Notes under the pieces: model-generated | What the model was told of the DNA's origin: nothing | The model's input: only the letters and a program-made list of their open reading frames with translations | The model's database searches: none | In this document: positions 17,687 through 27,015 of the stretch, one piece after another | How the letters are laid out: each line of letters opens with the position of its first letter | How positions within the stretch are numbered: the first letter of the stretch is position 1 | Made by a program: the position numbers and the translations under genes | DNA from: Bacteroidetes bacterium UBA5697 | GTDB taxonomy: Bacteria > Bacteroidota > Bacteroidia > B-17B0 > Aurantibacillaceae | NCBI GenBank assembly: GCA_002420145.1 | Contig: DIHL01000023.1 | Span: 1-64,000 of the forward strand | Direction of reading: 5' to 3' | Length of the DNA: 64,000 nt

Positions 17687-18056
17687 TAGAAATGTTTTTT
17701 ACAACTGCACCCATATTACATGTGCCTGTAAATGTTGCGGTTGGTTCAATAGATATTTTTCCAGAAATAATGTCACCTAATAATTTAGCGCTAGATTTTA
17801 AAGATAATAATTCGCTAACAGTTACTTTTCCGTGAATTTCACCTGAGATATCTGCATTTTGACAAACAACATTTCCTTCTATGTTTCCAGATGGTCCTAC
17901 AACCAGTTTTCCAGAAATGGAAAGATTGCCTTTTAGAGTACCATCAATTCTTACGTCTCCATTTGAGTTAATGTCACCAATAATATGTGTTCCGTTACCA
18001 ATTAAATTAATGGATGAACTTTCAACAGCCGAAGATTTATTTACTTTTTGAAACAT
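17646..18056 (-). CDS. Bactofilin (polymer-forming cytoskeletal protein)
   Basis: 136 residues. The core (about 18-115) is a right-handed beta-helix of short repeats with Gly and hydrophobic periodicity: GTHIIGDINSNGDVRIDGTLKGN and GKLVVGPSGNIEGNV. Flanking tails are disordered. Known: bactofilins polymerise without nucleotide into membrane-associated filaments that shape cells or place enzymes, often with M23 peptidases; an M23 gene lies 2.8 kb away, divergent. The stretch PorW-bactofilin-AtpZ is a recurrent Bacteroidota gene order. Confidence 0.92.
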   Translation of the reverse strand: MFQKVNKSSAVESSSINLIGNGTHIIGDINSNGDVRIDGTLKGNLSISGKLVVGPSGNIEGNVVCQNADISGEIHGKVTVSELLSLKSSAKLLGDIISGKISIEPTATFTGTCNMGAVVKNISNVSEKREAATQTA

Positions 18057-18089
18057 GATCTTTTTAATTTGATTTACGAATATAACAAA

Positions 18090-20777
18090 TTACTTCTGTA
18101 ACTTATAATGATCGTCATAAAAGGGTTTGTAGTAGTTAGCTTGTTTTTTTCTATAAAGTCTAGGTAAATTATCTGCCGAAATTGCCATGAGTGTAAACAT
18201 TTCAAGTTTAACTTTACCAGAAAATACGGTTTTATCTTTACTTAAATTGTCAATATACTCTAAAGCTTCTTTTGCATTTTTAAAAGTTTTCACATTAGTT
18301 ATTTGATCAGAACTTCCAAATAAACTACTTGATATGCTTAAATTGGCGTTGCTATAATAAGTATTATTGAAGTCAGCCATTGCTGCTTTGAAACCATTAG
18401 CAATAGCTGCATCATCGGGGCAAATAGCCACAATAAGATGTGGAGCGTTTAAATCTAAACTAAATGTATCTGTTTTATTTACTGCGCCTGTTGCTTCGCT
18501 AGGATTTTTTAAATTATATAATACTTCTAAAATATCCTGGGCTTGTTTTGCAACTGCATCCTTAGGATAATATACTTGTATTTGTTTTAATGCGATTTCT
18601 AATGAGTCAGCACCTTTTAATTTGCCAATACACATCGCCTTAATAAAGGCAAATTTTGGAGCGAAATCATTTTTTCCAAATTTGGATTCTGCTTCATTGC
18701 ATTTACTAAAAGCAGAAGCATAATTATTTAAAGCGTATTCATTATATGTGTCTGTATAAAATAATTCAACCTCTCCTTTTTGAGCATTTTTTTCAGAAAT
18801 GTATTTTGGATTTTTGATAATTTGAGCATACTCGCTATTAGGATATTCGTTTAACAACTTGTTTTTATAGTAATCTGCTTGAGCTTTATTCTTAACAGAT
18901 TCAAATATTCTATATAGTTGAAAGTAGGTTGATACTTTATATTTGTGATTGGTGTAGCGATTATTTAATTCTTCAAAAGCAGCAATCGCTTTTTTGTTAT
19001 TATTTAAATCTTCCTTATATGTACTACCTAAATTGTAAAAAGCATCAATAATGCGTTTATCAGATTTTTGAATTAAAGAATCAGTTAAAGGCAAGTCGGT
19101 TAAATAATAATCAACTGATTTTTTGTTGGAGGTGGATTTTGGCTTTCCATTAGTGGTTACAGCAGCTGCAGAGTCGTTGGGATTTGACTGATTATCAAAA
19201 CTTAAAGCTTTTTGACTTCTTCTCCAGTTATCTTCTAGTTTTCTGTTTCCCCATTTTTTAATAAAATCGTTAAGACCAAAACTTAAAGTAGTTTGATTAT
19301 AAAAATACCAATCACCTTTTGCGCCACCACTGCTTAAATTTGGAAGTCCGTTATTTGGCACAGTATTGTTATTTGGATTTGAGTTTTGTGCTAATAATGC
19401 CTCTGCTTCTTCTTTCTTTCGCTCTTCATCTTCCTCAATTTTTTTAATCATTTTTTCAATAAAACGAGTTCTATCACTTACGGTCATTTTTGCAACACGT
19501 TGCAAACTATCTTCTTTTTGGATGATTCTGATATAACCAATAAGTGTTTCAAGAGTTTCTTTACGTTTACTGATGATGTTATAGTCTTTATAATCTTTTG
19601 GCAAAGTAATCATGGTGCTATCGTAGTATCCGCCGGCAGCAGTATAGTTTGCTTGTTCAAAATTAATTTCTCCTAATTTTAAATAGGATAATGCTTTTTG
19701 TTTTGGGTTTTGTGTACTGTTTTTCACAGACAATTTATAGTTTGCAATCGCCTGCTCCTCGTTTTTTTCTTTTTCAAAAATCTCTCCTAGCGTATAATAA
19801 ATGATGTCTAAGTATTCAGTGTTTTTTACATCACGAGTCATTTTCATTAACTCTCGTTTTAACTTAGCAATGTTTCCAGATTTGACATCATACAAGCGCG
19901 CTTGTTTCATTTTTGCATGAAACACAAGTTCGTAATTTGGTTTTAAAGAAATTACCTTTTGATAATATTGAATGGCTTTTCTATTGTCTTTTTTTTCTTC
20001 AAATAACTGTGCTAAAATAAATGAATATCTAGCCCTTGTTTTTTTAGAAGGACGAGTTTTTACAACAGATAATAAATTAGCAAAAGCACTTTTCTTTTTT
20101 GGTTCGCCACCTTTTAAAGCAATTAATAAAGCAGCTTCCGCTTCTTTATACATCCCTCTTTTTATGTAGTAATCTGCTTGAACAGCTGGTAATTCTTTGA
20201 TAGCATATTTAGATATTTTTTTATCTTCTTTCAGCATACTAATAATAGGTTCTGCTTGAGAAGGCGCTCCAATTTCGTTATAAGAACGCGCTAACCAAAT
20301 CATTGCTTTATATTTATCCCTTGATTTGTAGCTTCTGATAACATACTCAAAAGCTTCGATGCCAGAGAAAAACTCTCGTTTATAAAAATGAGAAATACCA
20401 ATTACATTCCAGTTATTATCAATCCATTTTCCAGCAGTTGTAATTTCGTATACTCTTTTTTTATCCTTTATTGTATGACGCTGAATACAGTTTGAAGATT
20501 TTTTAATGGCCTTATCAAATTCAGGAAAAGTGGCCTTTGTGGTTTCATTAGTAGGAACTAAAAAAACTGGCAACAGCCTATCATAATCATATTTATAGCT
20601 AATTCTAATTTTTTCTTCACCTTCTTTAATGCTTTCGGTAGCATAATAGTATCCATTAAAACGAGCCGTTAAATTATGATAGCCTCTATGGATAAAAGTA
20701 TTTTTGTTTGTTTTACATCCAGATAACAGGATTAAAAAAACAAAACAACTTAGGGTATATGTATATATAGATTTCAA
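18090..20777 (-). CDS. porW: PorW/SprE, type IX secretion lipoprotein with TPR repeats
   Basis: 895 residues, TTG start, lipoprotein signal with lipobox LSGC (lipidated Cys21). The family signature RGYHNLTARFNGYYYA follows. TPR-like helical repeats fill about 115-420 and 560-730 (ARYSFILAQLFEEKKDNRKAIQYY-type units), separated by a low-complexity acidic and Asn-rich linker (about 445-490). Known: PorW in Porphyromonas and SprE in Flavobacterium link the T9SS outer-membrane ring to the PorLM motor and are needed for secretion and gliding. This fits the many T9SS cargo genes in this window. Confidence 0.9.
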   Translation of the reverse strand: MKSIYTYTLSCFVFLILLSGCKTNKNTFIHRGYHNLTARFNGYYYATESIKEGEEKIRISYKYDYDRLLPVFLVPTNETTKATFPEFDKAIKKSSNCIQRHTIKDKKRVYEITTAGKWIDNNWNVIGISHFYKREFFSGIEAFEYVIRSYKSRDKYKAMIWLARSYNEIGAPSQAEPIISMLKEDKKISKYAIKELPAVQADYYIKRGMYKEAEAALLIALKGGEPKKKSAFANLLSVVKTRPSKKTRARYSFILAQLFEEKKDNRKAIQYYQKVISLKPNYELVFHAKMKQARLYDVKSGNIAKLKRELMKMTRDVKNTEYLDIIYYTLGEIFEKEKNEEQAIANYKLSVKNSTQNPKQKALSYLKLGEINFEQANYTAAGGYYDSTMITLPKDYKDYNIISKRKETLETLIGYIRIIQKEDSLQRVAKMTVSDRTRFIEKMIKKIEEDEERKKEEAEALLAQNSNPNNNTVPNNGLPNLSSGGAKGDWYFYNQTTLSFGLNDFIKKWGNRKLEDNWRRSQKALSFDNQSNPNDSAAAVTTNGKPKSTSNKKSVDYYLTDLPLTDSLIQKSDKRIIDAFYNLGSTYKEDLNNNKKAIAAFEELNNRYTNHKYKVSTYFQLYRIFESVKNKAQADYYKNKLLNEYPNSEYAQIIKNPKYISEKNAQKGEVELFYTDTYNEYALNNYASAFSKCNEAESKFGKNDFAPKFAFIKAMCIGKLKGADSLEIALKQIQVYYPKDAVAKQAQDILEVLYNLKNPSEATGAVNKTDTFSLDLNAPHLIVAICPDDAAIANGFKAAMADFNNTYYSNANLSISSSLFGSSDQITNVKTFKNAKEALEYIDNLSKDKTVFSGKVKLEMFTLMAISADNLPRLYRKKQANYYKPFYDDHYKLQK

Positions 20778-20845
20778 AAAATAGCTTACAAAAATAAGGT
20801 AATAACGTCAAAATCGTAAATTTAGTATATTTTTGTGTCGAACGT

Positions 20846-21721
20846 ATGTCTGAAACCAAAAATAGTCGTTGGAAAATTTTTACCGATCAATTACGGAATA
20901 AATACCGTTTGGTTATATTGAACGACGATTCTTTTGCAGAAAAGTTTTCGCTACGACTTTCTCCTCTTGGATTAATCATTTTATTAGGTTCTGTTACTAT
21001 TGTTATGACTACCTTGGTAATAAGTTTAGTTGCATTCACGCCTTTTAGAGAATATATTCCTGGATATGGCAACGTGGACGACAGAAAAGACATTATCATG
21101 TTAAGCTCAAAAGCAGATTCTTTAGAGCAAACCTTAATAGCTCGAGATTGGTATATTAATAACTTATTAAATGTGTTTTCGGGAAAAACAGAAGGTAGAA
21201 CCACGAAACCAGCAAAAGATTCAACAGGTAAATATGCTAATATTGACATTAAACCTAGTGAACAAGATATTAAATTGCGCAATGATATAGAAACCAACCA
21301 GTTAGAGTCAACTAGCGATAAGGTTTCTGCTAATAAATTAAACGCTTTAAGTAATTTTTTCTTTTTCACACCTCTTAAAGGAGTGATTACTACATCTTAT
21401 AATATTAGAGAAGAACATTTTGGAACAGATATCGTTTCTAAGGAAAATGAATTAATTAAAGCAACCCTAGACGGAACAGTTATTTTTGCAGGATTTACTC
21501 CAGATGATGGGTATGTTACTCAAATTCAACATGGTAACAACATTACAAGTGTCTATAAACATCAATCCAACATCATTAAAAAAACAGGAGATTATGTAAA
21601 GGCTGGAGAGCCAATTGGTGTTGTTGGAAACACGGGAGAAAATAGTAATGGACCTCATTTGCATTTTGAGTTATGGTATAATGGTTTTGCCATTAATCCT
21701 CAGGATTATGTTGTGTTTTAA
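20846..21721 (+). CDS. M23-family peptidoglycan endopeptidase, membrane anchored
   Basis: 291 residues. One membrane helix (about 39-62), a coiled-coil linker (about 85-165), and a LytM/M23 domain (about 175-291). Zinc ligands are in place: HFGTD (His191, Asp195) and HLHFE (His271, His273). Active M23 enzymes cut peptide cross-links. It is divergent from porW-bactofilin-atpZ, a neighbourhood conserved in Bacteroidota, and lies 128 bases before atpB. A TATTTTTG box at 20828-20835 may be its -7 element. Confidence 0.93.
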   Translation: MSETKNSRWKIFTDQLRNKYRLVILNDDSFAEKFSLRLSPLGLIILLGSVTIVMTTLVISLVAFTPFREYIPGYGNVDDRKDIIMLSSKADSLEQTLIARDWYINNLLNVFSGKTEGRTTKPAKDSTGKYANIDIKPSEQDIKLRNDIETNQLESTSDKVSANKLNALSNFFFFTPLKGVITTSYNIREEHFGTDIVSKENELIKATLDGTVIFAGFTPDDGYVTQIQHGNNITSVYKHQSNIIKKTGDYVKAGEPIGVVGNTGENSNGPHLHFELWYNGFAINPQDYVVF

Positions 21722-21780
21722 CATTATCCAAAAAATTTCACCGAATTCTTTATATTCTTTGTCTAAAACCCAAAAAAAAG

Positions 21781-21811
21781 TTTCGGTTTTGTCATTTTAT
21801 CCCTACATTTG
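21781..21811 (+). promoter_or_regulatory. Putative promoter of the atp operon
   Basis: TACATTTG at 21804-21811 matches the -7 box TAnnTTTG; TTTC at 21781-21784 lies 19 bases upstream in the -33 position (one mismatch to TTTG). It is 38 bases before the atpB start. Confidence 0.6.
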
Positions 21812-21849
21812 CACCCGAATTTTAAAGCTTACAAATACCTTTTTTCGTA

Positions 21850-23064
21850 ATGACTAGTAAAATTAATACATACAAACGCTTTACAAGTATCTTTTTATTG
21901 ATATTTTCCCTTTTTATTGGGTTTTCAAATAATTTATCAGCTTCAGAACCTCAGGAACATGAGGTAGATGCAACTCACATTGAAGCAGATACACACGGTG
22001 GACATGAGGCTCACGAGGCTAATGGACCTATTGATATTTCTGCTATTGCTTTAGAGCACGTTTCTGATTCTCATTCTTGGCATTTTTGGGGCGAAGGGCA
22101 TGATGCGGTGGCTGCTCCATTACCAATTATTTTAAAAGGAAATAATGGAATTGCATTTTTTATGTCTTCTGAATTTCACCATGATAACGAAGGAAAAGTA
22201 GTTGTTGAAAAAAACGGAGAGCGTTTCGTCATGTTTGAAGAGAAAATTTATTTTGCTAATGAAACTGCTAATGAATATGGACAATATGTTACATTAACTG
22301 CAGAAGAAAAAGAAGTAAGTGTTTCAAATGCTGCTCCATTAGATTTTTCAATCACTAAAAATGTCGCTCAAATGTTTATTTCGGTTTTTGTGATTTTATG
22401 GATTTTTATTTCAATTGCTAAAGCATACAAAACACAAGGAGTTACATCTGCACCAAAAGGAAAACAATCTTTCTTTGAGCCATTAATTTTATTTGTACGT
22501 GATGATATCGCTAAAGGAAATATTGGTCATGGTTCTGAAAAATTTGTTCCTTATTTATTGACGGTTTTCTTCATGATTTTAATTAATAACGTATTTGGTA
22601 TGATTCCAATTGGAGCTAACTTAACAGGTAATATCGCTTTCACATTAGTATTATCAGTAGCGACTTTAATTGTAACTAATATTAATGGGAATAAAAACTA
22701 TTGGTCTCATATTTTCTTACCTCATGCACCAAAAGCAATTTGGCCTATCTTAATCCCAATCGAGGTAGTAGGGATTTTAACTAAGCCTTTTGCCTTAATG
22801 ATGCGTTTATTTGCTAACATGACAGCAGGACACATTATCATTATTTCATTAGTAGGTTTAATATTTGTTTTCAAAACAATTTATATTGCACCAGTATCTG
22901 TAGCATTTGCTTTATTTATTGATGTATTAGAGTGTTTAGTAGCATTTTTACAAGCATACGTATTTACAATGTTAACCGCTTTATTTATTGGCTCAGCTGT
23001 TGCTGACCATAACGAAGATGGCGCTCATAATAGCGATGATAAAGCATTAGAAGCAGGGCACTAA
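21850..23064 (+). CDS. atpB: F-ATPase subunit a
   Basis: 404 residues, longer than the E. coli protein (271) because of an N-terminal signal-like segment (about 7-29) and a His/Glu-rich periplasmic extension (about 30-165), a known Bacteroidota trait. The six-helix core (about 170-390) carries the proton-channel arginine in the LTKPFALMMRLFANMTAGH stretch. Function: stator half-channels for H+ across the inner membrane. First gene of atpB-E-F-H-A-x-G. Confidence 0.96.
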   Translation: MTSKINTYKRFTSIFLLIFSLFIGFSNNLSASEPQEHEVDATHIEADTHGGHEAHEANGPIDISAIALEHVSDSHSWHFWGEGHDAVAAPLPIILKGNNGIAFFMSSEFHHDNEGKVVVEKNGERFVMFEEKIYFANETANEYGQYVTLTAEEKEVSVSNAAPLDFSITKNVAQMFISVFVILWIFISIAKAYKTQGVTSAPKGKQSFFEPLILFVRDDIAKGNIGHGSEKFVPYLLTVFFMILINNVFGMIPIGANLTGNIAFTLVLSVATLIVTNINGNKNYWSHIFLPHAPKAIWPILIPIEVVGILTKPFALMMRLFANMTAGHIIIISLVGLIFVFKTIYIAPVSVAFALFIDVLECLVAFLQAYVFTMLTALFIGSAVADHNEDGAHNSDDKALEAGH

Positions 23065-23093
23065 GATTTTAAAGATTAATTAATAACCAATAA

Positions 23094-23312
<219 letters not shown>

Positions 23313-23324
23313 TCTTCAACAAAC

Positions 23325-23361
23325 AAACCAAAGCTATTACGGTTGGTAATGGCTTTGGTTT
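23325..23361 (+). promoter_or_regulatory. Stable hairpin between atpE and atpF
   Basis: AAACCAAAGC pairs with GCTTTGGTTT, extended inward by near-complementary TATTAC/GTAATG around GGTTG. No long T-run follows directly, so it fits an mRNA-stabilising or processing element, or a weak attenuator, better than a full terminator. Confidence 0.6.
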
Positions 23362-23412
23362 AAATTATTTTTATTTGGTAAACAAAGAGAGTACAACTAA
23401 AAACAATATAAA

Positions 23413-23925
23413 ATGAACTTATTTATTTTAGCAAGTTTAATCGAGCCAGCAGTTGGTTTAATATTTTGGACAACTATTACTTTTGTCTTATTACTAGTTT
23501 TATTAGGCAAATTTGCTTGGAAACCGATCTTGAACGCAATCAAAACTCGTGAAAAAGGAATCGAAGATGCTCTAGCGAGCGCTGAAAATGCTTTAAACGA
23601 TATGCGTGAGTTAAAATCTAATAATGAAAAGATTTTAGCAGAGGCTCGTGCTGAACGTGATAACTTATTAAAAGAAGCTCGTGATACTAAAGATGCTATT
23701 ATTGCTGAAGCGAAAGCTAAATCTCAAGCAGAAGCTGATCGTATTATGTCATCTGCTCGTGAGCAAATTACTAACGAAAAAAATGCGGCGGTTGCTGAAT
23801 TAAAAAACCAAGTAGCTACTTTATCAATTGAAATTGCTGAGAAAATTTTACGCAGCGAATTATCGAGCGATGATAAACAAAAAGCATTAGTAAACAACTT
23901 AATGAAAGACGTAAACCTTAACTAA
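23413..23925 (+). CDS. atpF: F-ATPase subunit b
   Basis: 170 residues: one N-terminal membrane helix (about 10-29) followed by a long charged coiled coil (KTREKGIEDALASAENALND...) to about 160. It forms the peripheral stalk joining F1 to the membrane part. Two bases separate it from atpH. Confidence 0.95.
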   Translation: MNLFILASLIEPAVGLIFWTTITFVLLLVLLGKFAWKPILNAIKTREKGIEDALASAENALNDMRELKSNNEKILAEARAERDNLLKEARDTKDAIIAEAKAKSQAEADRIMSSAREQITNEKNAAVAELKNQVATLSIEIAEKILRSELSSDDKQKALVNNLMKDVNLN

Positions 23926-23927
23926 TC

Positions 23928-24467
23928 ATGATAGTTGCATCAAGATACGCGAAATCATTACTTGACTTATCAGTAGAGAAAGGCCAATTAGAGGCTGTTT
24001 ATGCTGATATGATTCAAGTAAAAGATGTATGCGAGAACTCTAGAGAATTTATTACATTTTTAAATAGTCCTATCATTAAATCAGATAAAAAAATCGCTAC
24101 GATTAAAGCTGTATTTGATGGTAAGTTTAATGCTATTACTTCTGGTTTTTTAACAATTGTAGCTTCTAAAAGAAGAGAGAGTGTTATTCCAGAAATGGCT
24201 AATGAATTTATTGAGCAGTACCGTTCTCATAAAAATATTTTAACAGCAGTAGTGACATCGGCTAACGGTTTGGATGCTGCTACAAAACAAAAAGCATTAG
24301 ATTTAGTAAAATCTCAATTAAGCGGAGAAGTTGAATTAGTAGAGAAAGTAGACGCTAATATTATTGGAGGATTTATTTTAAAAATTGGCGATAAACAACT
24401 AGATAAATCAGTGGCTCGTCAGTTATCTAATATGAAGAAAGAATTAACAAACAAAGCATTAAATTAA
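23928..24467 (+). CDS. atpH: F-ATPase subunit delta
   Basis: 179 residues. It starts RYAKSLLDLSVEKGQLE, the delta/OSCP N-terminal helical motif, and ends with the conserved GGFILKIGDKQLDKSVARQL segment (about 147-166). It joins the b stalk to the top of the alpha3beta3 head. Two bases after atpF, 21 before atpA. Confidence 0.95.
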   Translation: MIVASRYAKSLLDLSVEKGQLEAVYADMIQVKDVCENSREFITFLNSPIIKSDKKIATIKAVFDGKFNAITSGFLTIVASKRRESVIPEMANEFIEQYRSHKNILTAVVTSANGLDAATKQKALDLVKSQLSGEVELVEKVDANIIGGFILKIGDKQLDKSVARQLSNMKKELTNKALN

Positions 24468-24488
24468 TAAACAAAAACCATATCAATA

Positions 24489-26066
24489 ATGGCTGAAGTA
24501 AAACCAGCAGAAGTATCTGCAATTTTAAGACAACAATTATCAGGTTTCAAATCGGAAGCTGAATTAGAAGAAGTTGGAACTGTATTACAAGTAGGTGATG
24601 GTATCGCTCGTATTTACGGTTTATCTAAAGTTCAATCAGGTGAGTTGATTGAATTTGAAACAGGTTTACAAGGAATTGTATTAAACTTGGAAGAAGATAA
24701 CGTAGGTGCCGTATTGTTAGGTGCAAGTACAGGAATTAGCGAAGGCTCTTCAGTAAAACGTACAGGACGTATTGCTTCTATCAATGTTGGTGAAGGCATG
24801 TTAGGTCGTGTAATCGATACTTTAGGAAATCCTATTGATGGTAAAGGACCAATTCAAGGAACGACTTATGAATTACCTTTAGAGCGTAAAGCTCCAGGTG
24901 TAATTTACCGTCAGCCAGTTACTGAGCCTTTACAAACAGGTATCAAAGCAATTGATGCGATGATTCCAATTGGACGTGGTCAACGTGAGTTAATCATTGG
25001 TGACCGTCAAACTGGTAAAACAACAGTTGCGTTAGATACAATCATTAACCAAAAAGAATTTTATGATGCAGGAAAACCTGTATTCTGTATATATGTAGCA
25101 ATTGCTCAAAAAGGTTCTACTGTAGCGAACGTTGTTCGTACATTAGAAGAAAATGGTGCAATGGCATATACTGTAGTTGTTGCGGCTAACGCTTCTGATC
25201 CAGCTCCAATGCAATTCTACGCTCCATTTGCTGGAGCTGCGGTTGGTGAATTCTTTAGAGATACTGGTCGTCCTGCATTAATCGTGTATGATGATTTATC
25301 TAAACAAGCAGTTGCTTACCGTGAGGTATCATTATTATTACGTCGTCCTCCAGGACGTGAGGCTTATCCAGGTGACGTTTTCTACTTACACAGTCGTTTA
25401 TTAGAGCGTGCTGCTAAGATTAATGCTTCTGATGATATTGCTAAAAACATGAATGATTTACCTGAGTCGTTAAAACCGATTGTAAAAGGTGGTGGTTCAT
25501 TAACAGCTTTACCAATCATCGAAACACAAGCAGGTGACGTTTCTGCATACATTCCAACTAACGTAATTTCGATTACTGATGGACAAATTTTCTTAGAGTC
25601 GAATTTATTCAACTCTGGTGTTCGTCCAGCAATTAACGTAGGTATTTCTGTATCTCGTGTTGGTGGTAATGCTCAAATTAAATCAATGAAAAAAGTAGCA
25701 GGTACTTTAAAATTAGATCAAGCTCAATACCGTGAATTAGAGGCTTTCGCTAAATTCGGTTCTGACTTAGATGCTGCTACTAAATCAGTATTAGATAAAG
25801 GTGCTCGTAACGTGGAAATTTTGAAACAAGCGAACGCATCTCCTTTACGTGTAGAACAACAAATTGCTATTATTTACTTAGGAACTAAAAACTTATTACG
25901 TAATGTTCCAGTAAACAGAGTAAAAGAATTTGAAAAAGAATTCTTAGATGTTTGTGAGCGTAAAAACAAGGAGCAATTAGATGCTTTAAAAGCAGGTAAA
26001 TTTGATGATTCGATTACAAGTGTGTTAGAAGCAACAGCAAAAGAATTATCAGCAAAATATAACTAA
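24489..26066 (+). CDS. atpA: F-ATPase subunit alpha
   Basis: 525 residues, family length. Walker A GDRQTGKT (about 172-179), the [12 protein letters not shown]-terminal barrel, and the ATP-synthase signature region [14 protein letters not shown]. Non-catalytic nucleotide-binding subunit of F1. The codon use is the smooth, highly expressed type (GGT, CGT, TTA) seen across the operon. The downstream gap carries a perfect hairpin. Confidence 0.97.
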   Translation: MAEVKPAEVSAILRQQLSGFKSEAELEEVGTVLQVGDGIARIYGLSKVQSGELIEFETGLQGIVLNLEEDNVGAVLLGASTGISEGSSVKRTGRIASINVGEGMLGRVIDTLGNPIDGKGPIQGTTYELPLERKAPGVIYRQPVTEPLQTGIKAIDAMIPIGRGQRELIIGDRQTGKTTVALDTIINQKEFYDAGKPVFCIYVAIAQKGSTVANVVRTLEENGAMAYTVVVAANASDPAPMQFYAPFAGAAVGEFFRDTGRPALIVYDDLSKQAVAYREVSLLLRRPPGREAYPGDVFYLHSRLLERAAKINASDDIAKNMNDLPESLKPIVKGGGSLTALPIIETQAGDVSAYIPTNVISITDGQIFLESNLFNSGVRPAINVGISVSRVGGNAQIKSMKKVAGTLKLDQAQYRELEAFAKFGSDLDAATKSVLDKGARNVEILKQANASPLRVEQQIAIIYLGTKNLLRNVPVNRVKEFEKEFLDVCERKNKEQLDALKAGKFDDSITSVLEATAKELSAKYN

Positions 26067-26073
26067 CAAAAAT

Positions 26074-26097
26074 ATACCTAGCTGAAAAGCTAGGTAT
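26074..26097 (+). terminator. Hairpin after atpA with GAAA tetraloop
   Basis: A perfect 10-bp stem ATACCTAGCT / AGCTAGGTAT closed by GAAA, 7 bases after the atpA stop. The following T-run is short (TTTG), so partial termination or mRNA stabilisation between atpA and the next gene is likely. Confidence 0.6.
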
Positions 26098-26108
26098 TTG
26101 TACTCTAT

Positions 26109-27014
26109 ATGAAACAATTTATTATAATACTTACTTTTTTAATTTCATTCACTAGTTTTTCACAAGAAAAAGATGAAATTTTTAAAGAATTAAAAAACAG
26201 TAAGTTGTACGTATTTATGTATGATACAACAGAAACTGATTTGGAAGCTACGCGTTGTCAAGTTTACAATAAGAATATACGTGAAATTCTTAGTCTAAAA
26301 AGATGGGATTTTTGCTCTGTAGAGTATGTTTATTTTGATAAATTAGAATCTTTTCTTTCCAATAAAGGAGAGTCTTTTTTAATGATTCCTATGGAGGTTG
26401 AAGTTCAAAACAATATCGAAACCAATAAATTAAATCAACGTTATACAGCAGAATATTCGATGTTAAAAATTGGTAGAGCTAAAGATTTTGTAGTTAAAAA
26501 ACAATTATTTAAGAAAAATGCTTACGTAGACTTTAAAAAAAGCATAAACACATCTATGCTAGCTAGTTTCAATACTATCGATCTTTGTATAGGTGTTGAT
26601 TATATGCAAAAATCTCTTTATAAAAAGACTTTGACAAAAGAAGAGCTTAAAGAGATGAAAATTCAAGAAAAAGCTAAACCACGAGTTGCAAATATCGAAA
26701 AATTAAAATCAAAAACATTATTAGTTGATAAAAGTAAATTAGAAGGTTTAGATGAGGCAGCTTTAGTATCAATATTTAACTTTCCTGTTAAAATAACTAC
26801 AGCTAGTGATATTGAACAAGCGGTCAAGGAAAAAAGGGCTAACATTACATTTCTTAAACAACAAATGTGGAACTCGGCTACTACAGAAGATATGTTGATG
26901 ATTATTGACAATGATGATTTTAGTAATTTAGGATTTATTGGTGTTAAAATGTATTTAAAGAAGTACAATAAAGAAATTTTCGAAAAACTTAAAAAAGCAG
27001 TAGACAAAGGATAA
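26109..27014 (+). CDS. Secreted protein of unknown function between atpA and atpG
   Basis: 301 residues with a clear signal peptide (about 1-18, ending FSFSQ-type TSFSQ). The mature part is Lys/Glu-rich with mixed helix and strand; no catalytic motif, repeat or membrane helix was recognised. The stretch ILSLKRWDFCSVEYVYFDK and the closing LGFIGVKMYLKKYNKEI are its most distinctive parts. It lies 42 bases after atpA, behind a hairpin, and one base before atpG, so it is transcribed inside the operon. A periplasmic product is odd for this place. Function not assigned; an F-ATPase role cannot be claimed. Confidence 0.8.
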   Translation: MKQFIIILTFLISFTSFSQEKDEIFKELKNSKLYVFMYDTTETDLEATRCQVYNKNIREILSLKRWDFCSVEYVYFDKLESFLSNKGESFLMIPMEVEVQNNIETNKLNQRYTAEYSMLKIGRAKDFVVKKQLFKKNAYVDFKKSINTSMLASFNTIDLCIGVDYMQKSLYKKTLTKEELKEMKIQEKAKPRVANIEKLKSKTLLVDKSKLEGLDEAALVSIFNFPVKITTASDIEQAVKEKRANITFLKQQMWNSATTEDMLMIIDNDDFSNLGFIGVKMYLKKYNKEIFEKLKKAVDKG

Positions 27015-27015
27015 C

